DNA from: JBAWXE01 sp037144255
GTDB taxonomy: Bacteria > Bacteroidota > Bacteroidia > Chitinophagales > Chitinophagaceae
Direction of reading: 5' to 3'
DNA: 30,481 nucleotides
Assembly: GCA_037144255.1 (NCBI GenBank)
Contig: JBAWXE010000025.1
Location: 1-30,481 of the forward strand
In this document: positions 23,082 through 30,481 of the stretch, piece by piece
Position numbering within the stretch: the first letter of the stretch is position 1
Layout: every line of letters begins with the position of its first letter
The notes under the pieces: model-generated
The model's input: only the letters and a program-made list of their open reading frames with translations
What the model was told of the DNA's origin: nothing
Databases searched by the model: none
Translations under genes and position numbers: made by a program

Positions 23082-24725
23082 ATGGCAGTAAATATTAAAA
23101 AAGAATTTGGTAACACCCGTAGCCGCAAACCTGATCTTACTACACTAGTATATGGGAAAGTACCACCTCAAGCCATAGAACTGGAAGAAGCAGTATTGGG
23201 TGCTGTGATGCTGGAAAAAGATAAACTTGCTGAAGTACTGGAGATTATACAAAGTGAAGATTGTTTCTATGTAGATGCTCATCAAAAGATATATGCAGCT
23301 ATCCGTCGATTGTTCGATAAGGGGATGCCTGTGGATCTGTTGACCGTAACTGAAGAACTGCGTAAGAATAGCGAACTGGATATTATTGGTGGTGCATACT
23401 ACCTTACTCGCCTCACAATGAGTGTGGTATCAAGTGCACACGTAGAGGCTCATGCACGTATAGTGATGGAGAAATTCATCCAAAGGGAACTAATACGCAT
23501 ATCCGGACAGGTGATTGGTGATGCCTATGAAGATAGCACCGATGTATTCGACTTGCTCGATAAAGCAGAATCTAACCTATATGAGATCACTGATAAGCAT
23601 TTACGTAAGAACTTCAAAAGTCTGAAAGAGGTATTAGTATCTACTATACACGAAATAGAAGAGAATAAGAATAAGAATGAAGACCTGACCGGTGTACCAT
23701 CAGGTTTTGCAGCACTGGATAAACTGACCAATGGTTGGCAAAAGACCGATCTGATCATATTAGCAGCACGTCCATCTGTGGGTAAAACAGCTTTCGCGTT
23801 GAACCTGGCTATGAATGCCTCCATGAATGCCAACAGGCAATTCCCTGTTGCTGTGTTCTCCTTAGAAATGGGCGCAGGGCAGATAGTAAAGAGGATGCTG
23901 AGTGCTGTAACTGATGTAAGCATGGAGAACATCAGCCGAGGTAAGATGGAAGAACACGAGTTCATACAACTGACACAGCGTATGAACAAACTGGCTAAAG
24001 CCCCAATTTTCATAGATGATCAGGCAGCACTGAACATATTTGAGCTAAGAGCCAAAGCACGCCGACTGAAACAAAGACATGACATTCAAATGATCATAAT
24101 TGATTACCTACAGCTGATGCAAGCCAGTATCGATAAGTCGGGTAATCGTGAACAGGAGATCAGTAAGATATCTCGCGATCTGAAGGCACTAGCCAAGGAA
24201 TTGGATATACCTATCATAGCACTTTCACAGTTGAATCGTGGTGTAGAATCACGTAAAGAGTCCAAAGTTCCTCAGTTGAGCGATCTCCGTGAATCGGGAG
24301 CGATAGAGCAGGATGCCGATCTGGTTATGTTCTTGTACCGCCATGAGTACTATGGTATCAATAGCGATGCTATGGGTGAAGCAATAATTGGGGAAACACA
24401 TATACACGTAGCCAAGCACCGTAATGGTAGTACAGATACGTTGAAAGTGCGCTTCATCAAGGAATACCAGCGTTTTGTGGATCTTGAAGACAATTTTGGA
24501 GGAAATTTTACTCCAAATAACTTTAATACCCCACAGGATAACCCAAGTGCAGGCATTCGCCGCGATCCTAGCGAGTTTGGCGGGTCTAAGCTGTATGTGC
24601 CGGGGGGCGGTTTCCAAACCAAGCAATCTAAGGCAAATGATATGAACTGGGATGATGATATGCCGGGCAATCAGCCACCGGGAGGCAAAAAGAGGGATTC
24701 TTTCGATGATGATACCCCATTTTAA
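23082..24725 (+). CDS. dnaB: Replicative DNA helicase DnaB
   Basis: This 547-residue hexameric helicase unwinds DNA ahead of the fork. The N-terminal domain (about 25-130) begins with the PPQAIELEEAVLGAVMLEK block. A linker and then the RecA-like ATPase domain follow: Walker A ARPSVGKT (229-236), the FSLEMGAGQIVKRM segment (H1a), Walker B MIIIDYLQLM, and SQLNRGVESRKESKVPQLSD followed by LRESGAIEQDADLVMFLYR. The C-terminal tail (about 470-547) is Gly/Asn/Pro/Asp-rich and acidic, ending DDDTPF, a likely flexible interaction tail. No intein is present. A strong terminator follows at 24754. Confidence 0.96.
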   Translation: MAVNIKKEFGNTRSRKPDLTTLVYGKVPPQAIELEEAVLGAVMLEKDKLAEVLEIIQSEDCFYVDAHQKIYAAIRRLFDKGMPVDLLTVTEELRKNSELDIIGGAYYLTRLTMSVVSSAHVEAHARIVMEKFIQRELIRISGQVIGDAYEDSTDVFDLLDKAESNLYEITDKHLRKNFKSLKEVLVSTIHEIEENKNKNEDLTGVPSGFAALDKLTNGWQKTDLIILAARPSVGKTAFALNLAMNASMNANRQFPVAVFSLEMGAGQIVKRMLSAVTDVSMENISRGKMEEHEFIQLTQRMNKLAKAPIFIDDQAALNIFELRAKARRLKQRHDIQMIIIDYLQLMQASIDKSGNREQEISKISRDLKALAKELDIPIIALSQLNRGVESRKESKVPQLSDLRESGAIEQDADLVMFLYRHEYYGINSDAMGEAIIGETHIHVAKHRNGSTDTLKVRFIKEYQRFVDLEDNFGGNFTPNNFNTPQDNPSAGIRRDPSEFGGSKLYVPGGGFQTKQSKANDMNWDDDMPGNQPPGGKKRDSFDDDTPF

Positions 24726-24753
24726 ACATGTGCTTACTAATGATCCATACCAT

Positions 24754-24780
24754 GAGCCACCTGAAAAGGTGGCTCTTTTT
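24754..24780 (+). terminator. dnaB terminator
   Basis: GAGCCACC and GGTGGCTC form a perfect 8-bp stem with a TGAAAA loop, followed by a T-run (24774-24780). It starts 28 nt after the dnaB stop. Confidence 0.88.
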
Positions 24781-24843
24781 CTTGTAAGTAGCTCATTATT
24801 ATCACTTTAACCAATTATTGGAGCCTATTACATCAACTTATTG

Positions 24844-24851
24844 TAACTTTG
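24844..24851 (+). promoter_or_regulatory. -7 box of the cysteine desulfurase gene
   Basis: TAACTTTG matches TAnnTTTG, 22 nt before ATG 24874. A TTG at 24818-24820 is a possible but widely spaced -33 element. Confidence 0.6.
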
Positions 24852-24873
24852 TGGTCTTTAATTTTAAGCAAGA

Positions 24874-26007
24874 ATGAGTCGTATTTACTTTGATAATGCC
24901 GCTACTACAGCCCTTGACCCGGAAGTACTGGAAGCTATGATGCCCTACCTGACCGAGAAGTTTGGGAATCCATCTGCTATACACTCTTATGGACGTGAGA
25001 CCAAAATGGCCATAGAGAATGCCCGTAAAACTGTAGCACGCATACTCAATGCCAATCCCGGAGAGATATTCTTTACCTCGGGTGGTACGGAAAGTACTAA
25101 TACGGCCATTACTGCAGCTATACGCGATCTGGGTTGCACTCATATCATTACATCGCCAATAGAACACCATGCTACCTTACATACTACTGAAAGCTATGCT
25201 CAAAAAGGGCTTGCCACACTAGACCATGTAAGGCTGACTGATAAGGGTCATATAGACCTGAATCATTTGGAAGAACTGCTAGCTGCAAACAAAGGCAGAA
25301 CTCTGGTGACCTTTATGCATGCTAACAATGAGGTGGGCAACCTGATGGACATAAAAGCTGTGGGCGAGATATGCCACAATTTTGATGCCATCTTTCATAG
25401 TGATACTGTGCAAACAGTAGGTCACTACCCTTTCGATCTGAAGAATACCTATGTACACTTTATCAATGGTGCAGGACATAAGTTCCACGGGCCTAAAGGT
25501 GTGGGTATGCTCTATGTAAATGAGAGCATCAGTATCAAACCATATATACACGGTGGCTCTCAGGAACGTAACATGCGTGCGGGTACCGAGAACCTTTATG
25601 GCATAGTAGGCTTTGCCAAAGCACTGGAACTAGCAACAGCGCGCTATGAGCAAGACAGCAAGCATATAGACGGACTGAAACACTATATGGCTGAGCAATT
25701 GCAAGCTAAAATACCTCAAGTAAACTTCAACGGAGATACTAATGGCCGCAGCTTATATACTGTACTGAATGCATCGTTCCCTAAGACTGAGAAGTCGGAT
25801 ATGATGTTATTCAATCTGGACATGGCCGGAATATGTGTAAGCGGCGGTAGTGCCTGTACCAGCGGTGCTAATGCTACCAGCCATGTCATCAGTGCTATAT
25901 GCAATGGCACCAGTGATAGCATAGTACCTATACGCTTTTCATTCAGCAGACATAATACCAAAGAAGAAGTAGATATAGTGGTAGAGAAACTACAAGAATT
26001 ATTGTAA
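24874..26007 (+). CDS. Cysteine desulfurase (IscS/NifS type)
   Basis: This 377-residue PLP enzyme takes sulfur from cysteine for Fe-S clusters and thiolated tRNA. It shows YFDNAATTALDPEV at the N-terminus, SGGTESTNTAI, the PLP lysine K203 in GAGHKFHGPKG, and the persulfide cysteine C328 in SGGSACTSGA, the group I (NifS/IscS) pattern rather than SufS. HSDTVQTVGH supplies the cofactor-binding Asp and Gln. The IscS C-terminal extension is shorter than in E. coli, so IscU docking may differ. No iscU, iscR or suf genes lie next to it. It has its own -7 box, and its stop lies 4 nt from that of the convergent T9SS cargo gene. Confidence 0.92.
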   Translation: MSRIYFDNAATTALDPEVLEAMMPYLTEKFGNPSAIHSYGRETKMAIENARKTVARILNANPGEIFFTSGGTESTNTAITAAIRDLGCTHIITSPIEHHATLHTTESYAQKGLATLDHVRLTDKGHIDLNHLEELLAANKGRTLVTFMHANNEVGNLMDIKAVGEICHNFDAIFHSDTVQTVGHYPFDLKNTYVHFINGAGHKFHGPKGVGMLYVNESISIKPYIHGGSQERNMRAGTENLYGIVGFAKALELATARYEQDSKHIDGLKHYMAEQLQAKIPQVNFNGDTNGRSLYTVLNASFPKTEKSDMMLFNLDMAGICVSGGSACTSGANATSHVISAICNGTSDSIVPIRFSFSRHNTKEEVDIVVEKLQELL

Positions 26008-26011
26008 GTCC

Positions 26012-29000
26012 CTACTCTTTTACTATTCTTATTACTTGCTTTTCTCCTGAAGAGTAAACCAGCTCTAACATATACATACCCACAGGTAATGCCTCTGTAG
26101 TAATACTATTGCTGGCAGATGAGAGTATGCCATGTTGTACAGTTGTACCCACAACACTTAGCAAACGATAGTTTGCAGACTCTTTGAGGTTGTTAATATT
26201 CAAGACATTATGAGCAGGATTAGGATAGATGCTTAAAGTATTTGTTCCAAGTGCATTGGCTATTCCCAAATTGATGATAACGATATGCAGACTATTGCTG
26301 CTAGCGTTGGATGCAGTGAAGCAACCCACAGATGGTACTGTAATAGCACATGTCACTACATCGCCTGATAGTGGAGTGTATGTATAAGTATTAGTGTTGG
26401 TGCCTACATTATTGCCATTTACTTTCCACTGATAAATGCCACCTACAATGTTAGTAGTAGCTGTATATAATGTAGGCGTACCTGAAATAACTGTATCAAG
26501 GCCTGTTATGCTAATAGTAGGTGTAACATTAGCCAGTACATCTGCAGTGAGTGTATTACTATTAGCTGTAGTAGCAGTGTAGCAAGAAGATGGAGCTGTA
26601 GCGATGATAGAACAGGTGATCACATCGCCGGTTGTTGGGCTGTATGAATAAGTATTTGTGTTAGTTCCAACATTACCTGTATTCAGATGCCACTGATAAG
26701 AGCAAGATGCTATATTAGCAGATGCTATAGCTAAAAGTGTAGCACCTGTACACAGAGTATCATTTGCTGATATGCTAACTGTTGGAGTGACATTACTATT
26801 CACAGTAACACTCGTAGTAGCCATGTTTGATGAACAATTAGTTACAGGATCTGTTACAAATACAGAATACAGTCCCGAATTGCTAGCTTGACTATTGGGA
26901 ATGTATGGGTTAGGGATGGCACTTGTAAAAGATGGCCCAGACCAGCTATATATAGCACCGGATAAACTAGATGATGCTGATAGGTGTATAGTATCACCTA
27001 TGCAAATAGACAGAGTACTATTAGCTACTCTAGGTGCAGCTGGTGGTGTAGGATTAGTGAGGTATACATTATTGATAGGCACTGTAGTGCAGCCACCTGT
27101 AATAGTAACTGCTATATTACTATATGCTGCTGCTGTAAGACCTGATATTGCTAAACTGCCAAAAGCATTAGAGGTATAGTTTACAGGCCCTATAGGTACA
27201 CCATTCTTGGTATAGCTGACCGGGTATAAAGTATTAGGTATTACACCATTCAGTGTAATACTACCGGTAGTACCACCACATGTACTCGGATTCACAACTA
27301 TAAAACTATCAAGAACAGGTTGTGCAACATGAAAGGTAACACTACTTACTGTAGCTGGTATGGGCAATATAGCATTACTGGTCAGATAGCATTTTACTGA
27401 GTCACCATACGTTGGAGTATAGGTATAGGTATTACTATTAGTACCCACATTAACTCCATTCTTATTCCATTGATAAATAGGGGCAGAACCACCATTAGTA
27501 ATATTAGCTGTAAAGGTAACAGGGATACCGGAACAAGGGCTATTTGCCGTTACAATAACTGTAGGTGTAACAGGTATGGCTATGATATTCTCTACTGTAT
27601 CAGTAATAACAGACGGATTATCATCAAAATAAATAGCTGCATGATTAAAGATAGTAGTACCTGCACTCAAACCTGCTTGGGTCTTGATATTGAATACCAG
27701 CATACCATTGCATTGGTTGTGGTGGCTGCTATCCAATAATCTAATATTCGGAAAATCAAATTTTGCCACCCAGTTTGTGCCATTCCATGTCTTAGAAAAT
27801 ATGCAGCTATGAGAGCTAGCCACCATAGCTAGAGAATGTATATCCAGATTGTTAGACAAGGTATCTAATACAGATATATTCTGTGCAGTATCATTACCTG
27901 TATTCTCAAACTGTATAGTGTATTGCAGCTGCCCCGCTGATTGTATATAAGGCATAGGAGACACAGCCATCTCATTAGGATCATAAGAACTCTTGACTGT
28001 ATCTATTCTTATACAAGTATTGTTCAGTGGATTCACATCACCTGTTATAGGATTAATAATTACTGTTGAGTGGACAGTATCTCCCGGATTCAGCCAATTA
28101 GATTGATTGCCTAAATTAGGGACACTCAGTGTATAATCAATATTTACTGCTGATGTAGCTGATAGATTATTTAAATTCCATGTCAAGGTATTACCGACAA
28201 TGGAATTGGGTACAGGGTAAGCAGTATTAAATGTGTATTGAGGATTAAAATTGAGTGTTACTGTTGAATTCAATGGAGTGCAATAAGTATTATACGCTAT
28301 AATATGACCTGTTTGTATATGTCTGCCTGTTTGCATATTGACTTGTTCTAACAGATCGAAACCAGCTGTATTAGAACAATGAAATCCTAAATATTTTGTA
28401 GGATTATTACCAGAAACTAATGTGTCTGTAATTATTCCAGATGCGGGACATGAACTTAAATAACTTGGATTTGATGTTAGTATTTTGAATTGAAAAATAT
28501 CGCCTGGTGTTCCACTAGCATTATAATCAATACCAGACAATACTGTGAAGGTATCTTTTGGTATTCCGTTTGAATCAACTTCAATTGTAGTAGGGTAACT
28601 ATTTAAAGATTCTGTGCTACTATCATAGATACAATTAGCATTAAGATCCTGATACAATCTGATAGGTATTGTACGACAAAAATTGAAATCATGTGAATAA
28701 GTTGTTGAATCAATAGCTAAGGTGCCATGATATAAGACATGTTTTACAGTATAAGACCCCGGGTAATTATAAATATGGTTAATGCTGGCAAGGTTGTTTG
28801 CAGCGAATGTGTCTAAACTTGTTTGCCCATCTCCAAAATAAGTTTTGATACTTGTATTCGGGTAATAATGAGTAGCTCCAATATGCCATTCTACTCCTGA
28901 ACATAAAGGATTAATAACCACAGAAAAACTATCGGCTATATGGTTTTCAAAAGTACTGGAAACCTTACGAATCCTATTATTACTTACATCTGCAATATAA

Positions 29001-30088
29001 ATATTACCAAGAAAATCAACAGCCACTTGATATGGATTGCTCAAATGTGCGTTTGTAGCCGGTCCACCATCTCCAGAAAAACCAGCAAGCCCAAAACCAG
29101 TATAAGAATCTATACCAGAGCCTACAATTGTGTTTACAATACTATTATGATTTAATACATTATTAATTGGCGAAGCCATTCTGATCCTATTATTAACTAT
29201 ATCTGATATGTACAGGTTATTAAAGGCATCTGTAGCTAAACCATACATATAAAAAAAGATAGCTCCACTTAAACGACCTCCATCACCACCAAATCCACCA
29301 TCAGTACCCGGACAGATATTAAAAACTAAACCAGTGGAATTAAATAGTTCGCATATACCATGATTATGTGGCGCACCTAAGGCTATGAACATATTATCTG
29401 AACTATCAATGGCTAAACCTAAATTGTAACCAGTTTCTGCATTGGCAGGTATAACAACACCTAAATCAAAGTCATTTGCCACACCATTACCTACATAGGT
29501 ATTTATATTACCCGTAGCCATATTTACCTTTCTAACTCTTCCACTACTAGAATCAGCAAAATATAGATCTCCATGCTTATCAATACACAATTCTCTTGGG
29601 TGATTGATCTGTGCATTAATGGCAAGACCTCCATCACCTGAAAAGCCTCCAACACCAGTACCAACTACCGTACTAATAATACCTGTGCTGAGAGAGATTT
29701 TACGAATCCTATTATTAAGGCAATCAGAAACATATAAATTGTTAGTAGCATCTAATGCCAAATTGAATGGATAAAACAATTGAGCATTAATTGCAAGACC
29801 CGCATCTCCTGAATAACCTGCTACTCCTGTTCCTGCAATGGTGGTAATAATTCCCGTCGTGGCATTAATTTTTCTTACTCGATTATTATAAGAATCAGCT
29901 ATATACACATTACCTGCATTATCAACGGCTACACCTCTTGGAGAATTTAATTGGGCATTGGTTGCAAGGCCACCATCTCCTAGTCCGGATGTGCCACCAC
30001 CTGCAATAGTGTTAATATATCCAGGCTGTGCATAAGAGCTAATGCTGCATATGAGAAATGTAATAATGAGAGAGTATAGTTTCTTCAT
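26012..30088 (-). CDS. NHL-propeller surface/secreted protein with T9SS sorting domain
   Basis: This 1358-residue exported protein has a signal peptide (MKKLYSLIITFLICSISSYA). Six NHL-type repeats follow (genomic about 28960-29990; for example GVAVDNAGNVYIADSYNNRV), enough for a six-bladed beta-propeller, with the fourth blade degenerate. Next come a PKD-like segment with GSYTVKHV, a region with LYQDLNANCIYD resembling SdrD/Cna-B entry motifs, and a DUF11/DUF7619-like domain (DPNEMAVSP...FENTGNDTAQNI). Ig-like repeats include three copies of YQW...VGTNxNTYxYxP...GD. The last about 75 residues (LSIYPNPAHNVLNI to the end) form a type A T9SS sorting domain. It is probably adhesive or matrix-binding; the ligand is unknown. 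ATG 30088 is chosen for the signal peptide over an upstream start at 30178. AATCTTTG (30133-30126) is a near -7 match. Confidence 0.88.
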   Translation of the reverse strand: MKKLYSLIITFLICSISSYAQPGYINTIAGGGTSGLGDGGLATNAQLNSPRGVAVDNAGNVYIADSYNNRVRKINATTGIITTIAGTGVAGYSGDAGLAINAQLFYPFNLALDATNNLYVSDCLNNRIRKISLSTGIISTVVGTGVGGFSGDGGLAINAQINHPRELCIDKHGDLYFADSSSGRVRKVNMATGNINTYVGNGVANDFDLGVVIPANAETGYNLGLAIDSSDNMFIALGAPHNHGICELFNSTGLVFNICPGTDGGFGGDGGRLSGAIFFYMYGLATDAFNNLYISDIVNNRIRMASPINNVLNHNSIVNTIVGSGIDSYTGFGLAGFSGDGGPATNAHLSNPYQVAVDFLGNIYIADVSNNRIRKVSSTFENHIADSFSVVINPLCSGVEWHIGATHYYPNTSIKTYFGDGQTSLDTFAANNLASINHIYNYPGSYTVKHVLYHGTLAIDSTTYSHDFNFCRTIPIRLYQDLNANCIYDSSTESLNSYPTTIEVDSNGIPKDTFTVLSGIDYNASGTPGDIFQFKILTSNPSYLSSCPASGIITDTLVSGNNPTKYLGFHCSNTAGFDLLEQVNMQTGRHIQTGHIIAYNTYCTPLNSTVTLNFNPQYTFNTAYPVPNSIVGNTLTWNLNNLSATSAVNIDYTLSVPNLGNQSNWLNPGDTVHSTVIINPITGDVNPLNNTCIRIDTVKSSYDPNEMAVSPMPYIQSAGQLQYTIQFENTGNDTAQNISVLDTLSNNLDIHSLAMVASSHSCIFSKTWNGTNWVAKFDFPNIRLLDSSHHNQCNGMLVFNIKTQAGLSAGTTIFNHAAIYFDDNPSVITDTVENIIAIPVTPTVIVTANSPCSGIPVTFTANITNGGSAPIYQWNKNGVNVGTNSNTYTYTPTYGDSVKCYLTSNAILPIPATVSSVTFHVAQPVLDSFIVVNPSTCGGTTGSITLNGVIPNTLYPVSYTKNGVPIGPVNYTSNAFGSLAISGLTAAAYSNIAVTITGGCTTVPINNVYLTNPTPPAAPRVANSTLSICIGDTIHLSASSSLSGAIYSWSGPSFTSAIPNPYIPNSQASNSGLYSVFVTDPVTNCSSNMATTSVTVNSNVTPTVSISANDTLCTGATLLAIASANIASCSYQWHLNTGNVGTNTNTYSYSPTTGDVITCSIIATAPSSCYTATTANSNTLTADVLANVTPTISITGLDTVISGTPTLYTATTNIVGGIYQWKVNGNNVGTNTNTYTYTPLSGDVVTCAITVPSVGCFTASNASSNSLHIVIINLGIANALGTNTLSIYPNPAHNVLNINNLKESANYRLLSVVGTTVQHGILSSASNSITTEALPVGMYMLELVYSSGEKQVIRIVKE
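26354..27482 (-). repeat. Three Ig-like coding repeats in the T9SS cargo gene
   Basis: Related blocks lie at about 26354-26441, 26621-26700 and 27398-27482. Each encodes YQW, a short loop, VGTN, NTYxYxP and GD followed by V or S and a Cys-bearing strand. The first two are close neighbours with clearly related DNA; the third is separated by a differing Ig-like insert. They are tandem domain repeats within one gene, not mobile DNA. Confidence 0.7.
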
Positions 30089-30167
30089 AAGAAGGATGTA
30101 TGAAAATGTAGTAATATAAAAGTAGCAAAGATTATGCCGAAAATAAAATAATGTGATGAATGTGATT

Positions 30168-30401
30168 GCTGATTGCAAGGGCTCGGGAGATCTCTTCCCG
30201 AATCGAGTTCGGGATTGAAATGACTGCCTTGGTGGGCAAAGGTTACATTTTGAGTAATTTTTTTATGGTTACATGGGAAGTTTGAATGTTTGATAATCAA
30301 TGAGTTGTGGAAATTCAAAGGTTACCCCGAATCTGTTTGATTTATTTTTGAGGGTCGCATTTGGGTTACACGGGCTGATTGCAAATGCTCAGGAGATCTC
30401 T
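30168..30401. repeat. Pair of dispersed REP-like elements
   Basis: Bases 30168-30195 and 30374-30401 align with 25 of 28 identical, sharing GCTGATTGCAA and GGAGATCTCT. The first copy continues into an inverted repeat TCCCGAA-N5-TTCGGGA (30196-30214). The second continues CGCTACACTAGAAATGAGG. On the minus strand these resemble the TCATTTC...AGAGATCTCC short repeats that I recall as dispersed in many Bacteroidetes genomes. Confidence 0.55.
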
Positions 30402-30441
30402 CGCTACACTAGAAATGAGGACCTAGATCGATTTCCGGTTT

Positions 30442-30480
30442 TTACCGATTGTTACCGAAAAATTACCGATTCTTTACCGA
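30442..30480 (+). repeat. Four phased TTACCGA repeats
   Basis: TTACCGA occurs at 30442, 30452, 30463 and 30474, spacing 10, 11 and 11 bases, close to one helical turn. The array is cut by the window edge. Together with 30168-30401 this fills the 393-nt stretch after the T9SS gene start (30089-30481), in which I see no gene. Confidence 0.6.
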
Positions 30481-30481
30481 T

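Noticed and set aside
30085..30318. A 77-codon minus-strand frame upstream of the T9SS gene.
   Set aside because: It runs through the palindromic repeat and promoter region and has no protein-like features.

Overview
The window looks like chromosomal core DNA of a Bacteroidetes bacterium, most likely a Chitinophagaceae or Sphingobacteriia-type soil or freshwater lineage. The evidence is: the order L33 followed by a DUF4295-type small ribosomal protein; a lipoprotein-type TamA (TamL); a DUF4476 protein; a DUF6452/DUF6048 pair; a large secreted protein with a type IX secretion (T9SS) C-terminal sorting domain; Bacteroidetes-type promoters (TTTG, about 19-20 nt, TAnnTTTG); and AT-rich start contexts without Shine-Dalgarno sequences. 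Taxonomy below phylum is inference. I see no prophage, transposase, CRISPR array, tRNA or rRNA.

Layout. 1-1.9 kb (+): 3' end of rpmG, the DUF4295/bL38-like gene, a terminator, a GT4 glycosyltransferase and a TfoX-like small protein. 1.9-7.5 kb (-): an SDR oxidoreductase bracketed by two identical terminator hairpins, the E2 subunit of a 2-oxoacid (pyruvate) dehydrogenase with two lipoyl domains, DNA polymerase III gamma/tau (dnaX) with an internal A9 run, a short promoter/terminator unit that may be a small RNA, and a membrane TPR protein. 7.6-9.7 kb: a methyltransferase-PAP2 phosphatase pair (+) converging on a DUF4476 protein (-). 9.7-14 kb: divergent TrmH/SpoU-type rRNA methyltransferase (-) and TamL (+), then arginase (+). 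14-17.2 kb (-): valS and a small secreted protein. 17.4-22.7 kb: a DUF58 protein (+) converging on a tightly coupled operon pheT, coiled-coil protein, DUF6452, DUF6048 (-). 23-26 kb (+): dnaB helicase and an IscS/NifS-type cysteine desulfurase. 26-30 kb (-): a 1358-residue NHL-propeller T9SS cargo protein. The last 390 bases are non-coding and rich in short repeats.

Most genes are housekeeping (translation, replication, central metabolism, outer-membrane assembly). The most striking signal is in dnaX. A run of nine A in the mRNA lies exactly after the clamp-loader domains, and both alternative frames hit a stop within a few codons. This is the arrangement expected for making a short gamma product by transcriptional slippage or frameshifting. 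Other items worth a second look are the pheT-linked coiled-coil/DUF6452/DUF6048 operon, the orphan hairpin terminator with an upstream -7 box between dnaX and the TPR gene, a PAP2 enzyme lacking the usual motif-3 Ser-Arg, a candidate leaderless rRNA methyltransferase mRNA, and phased TTACCGA repeats at the right edge.
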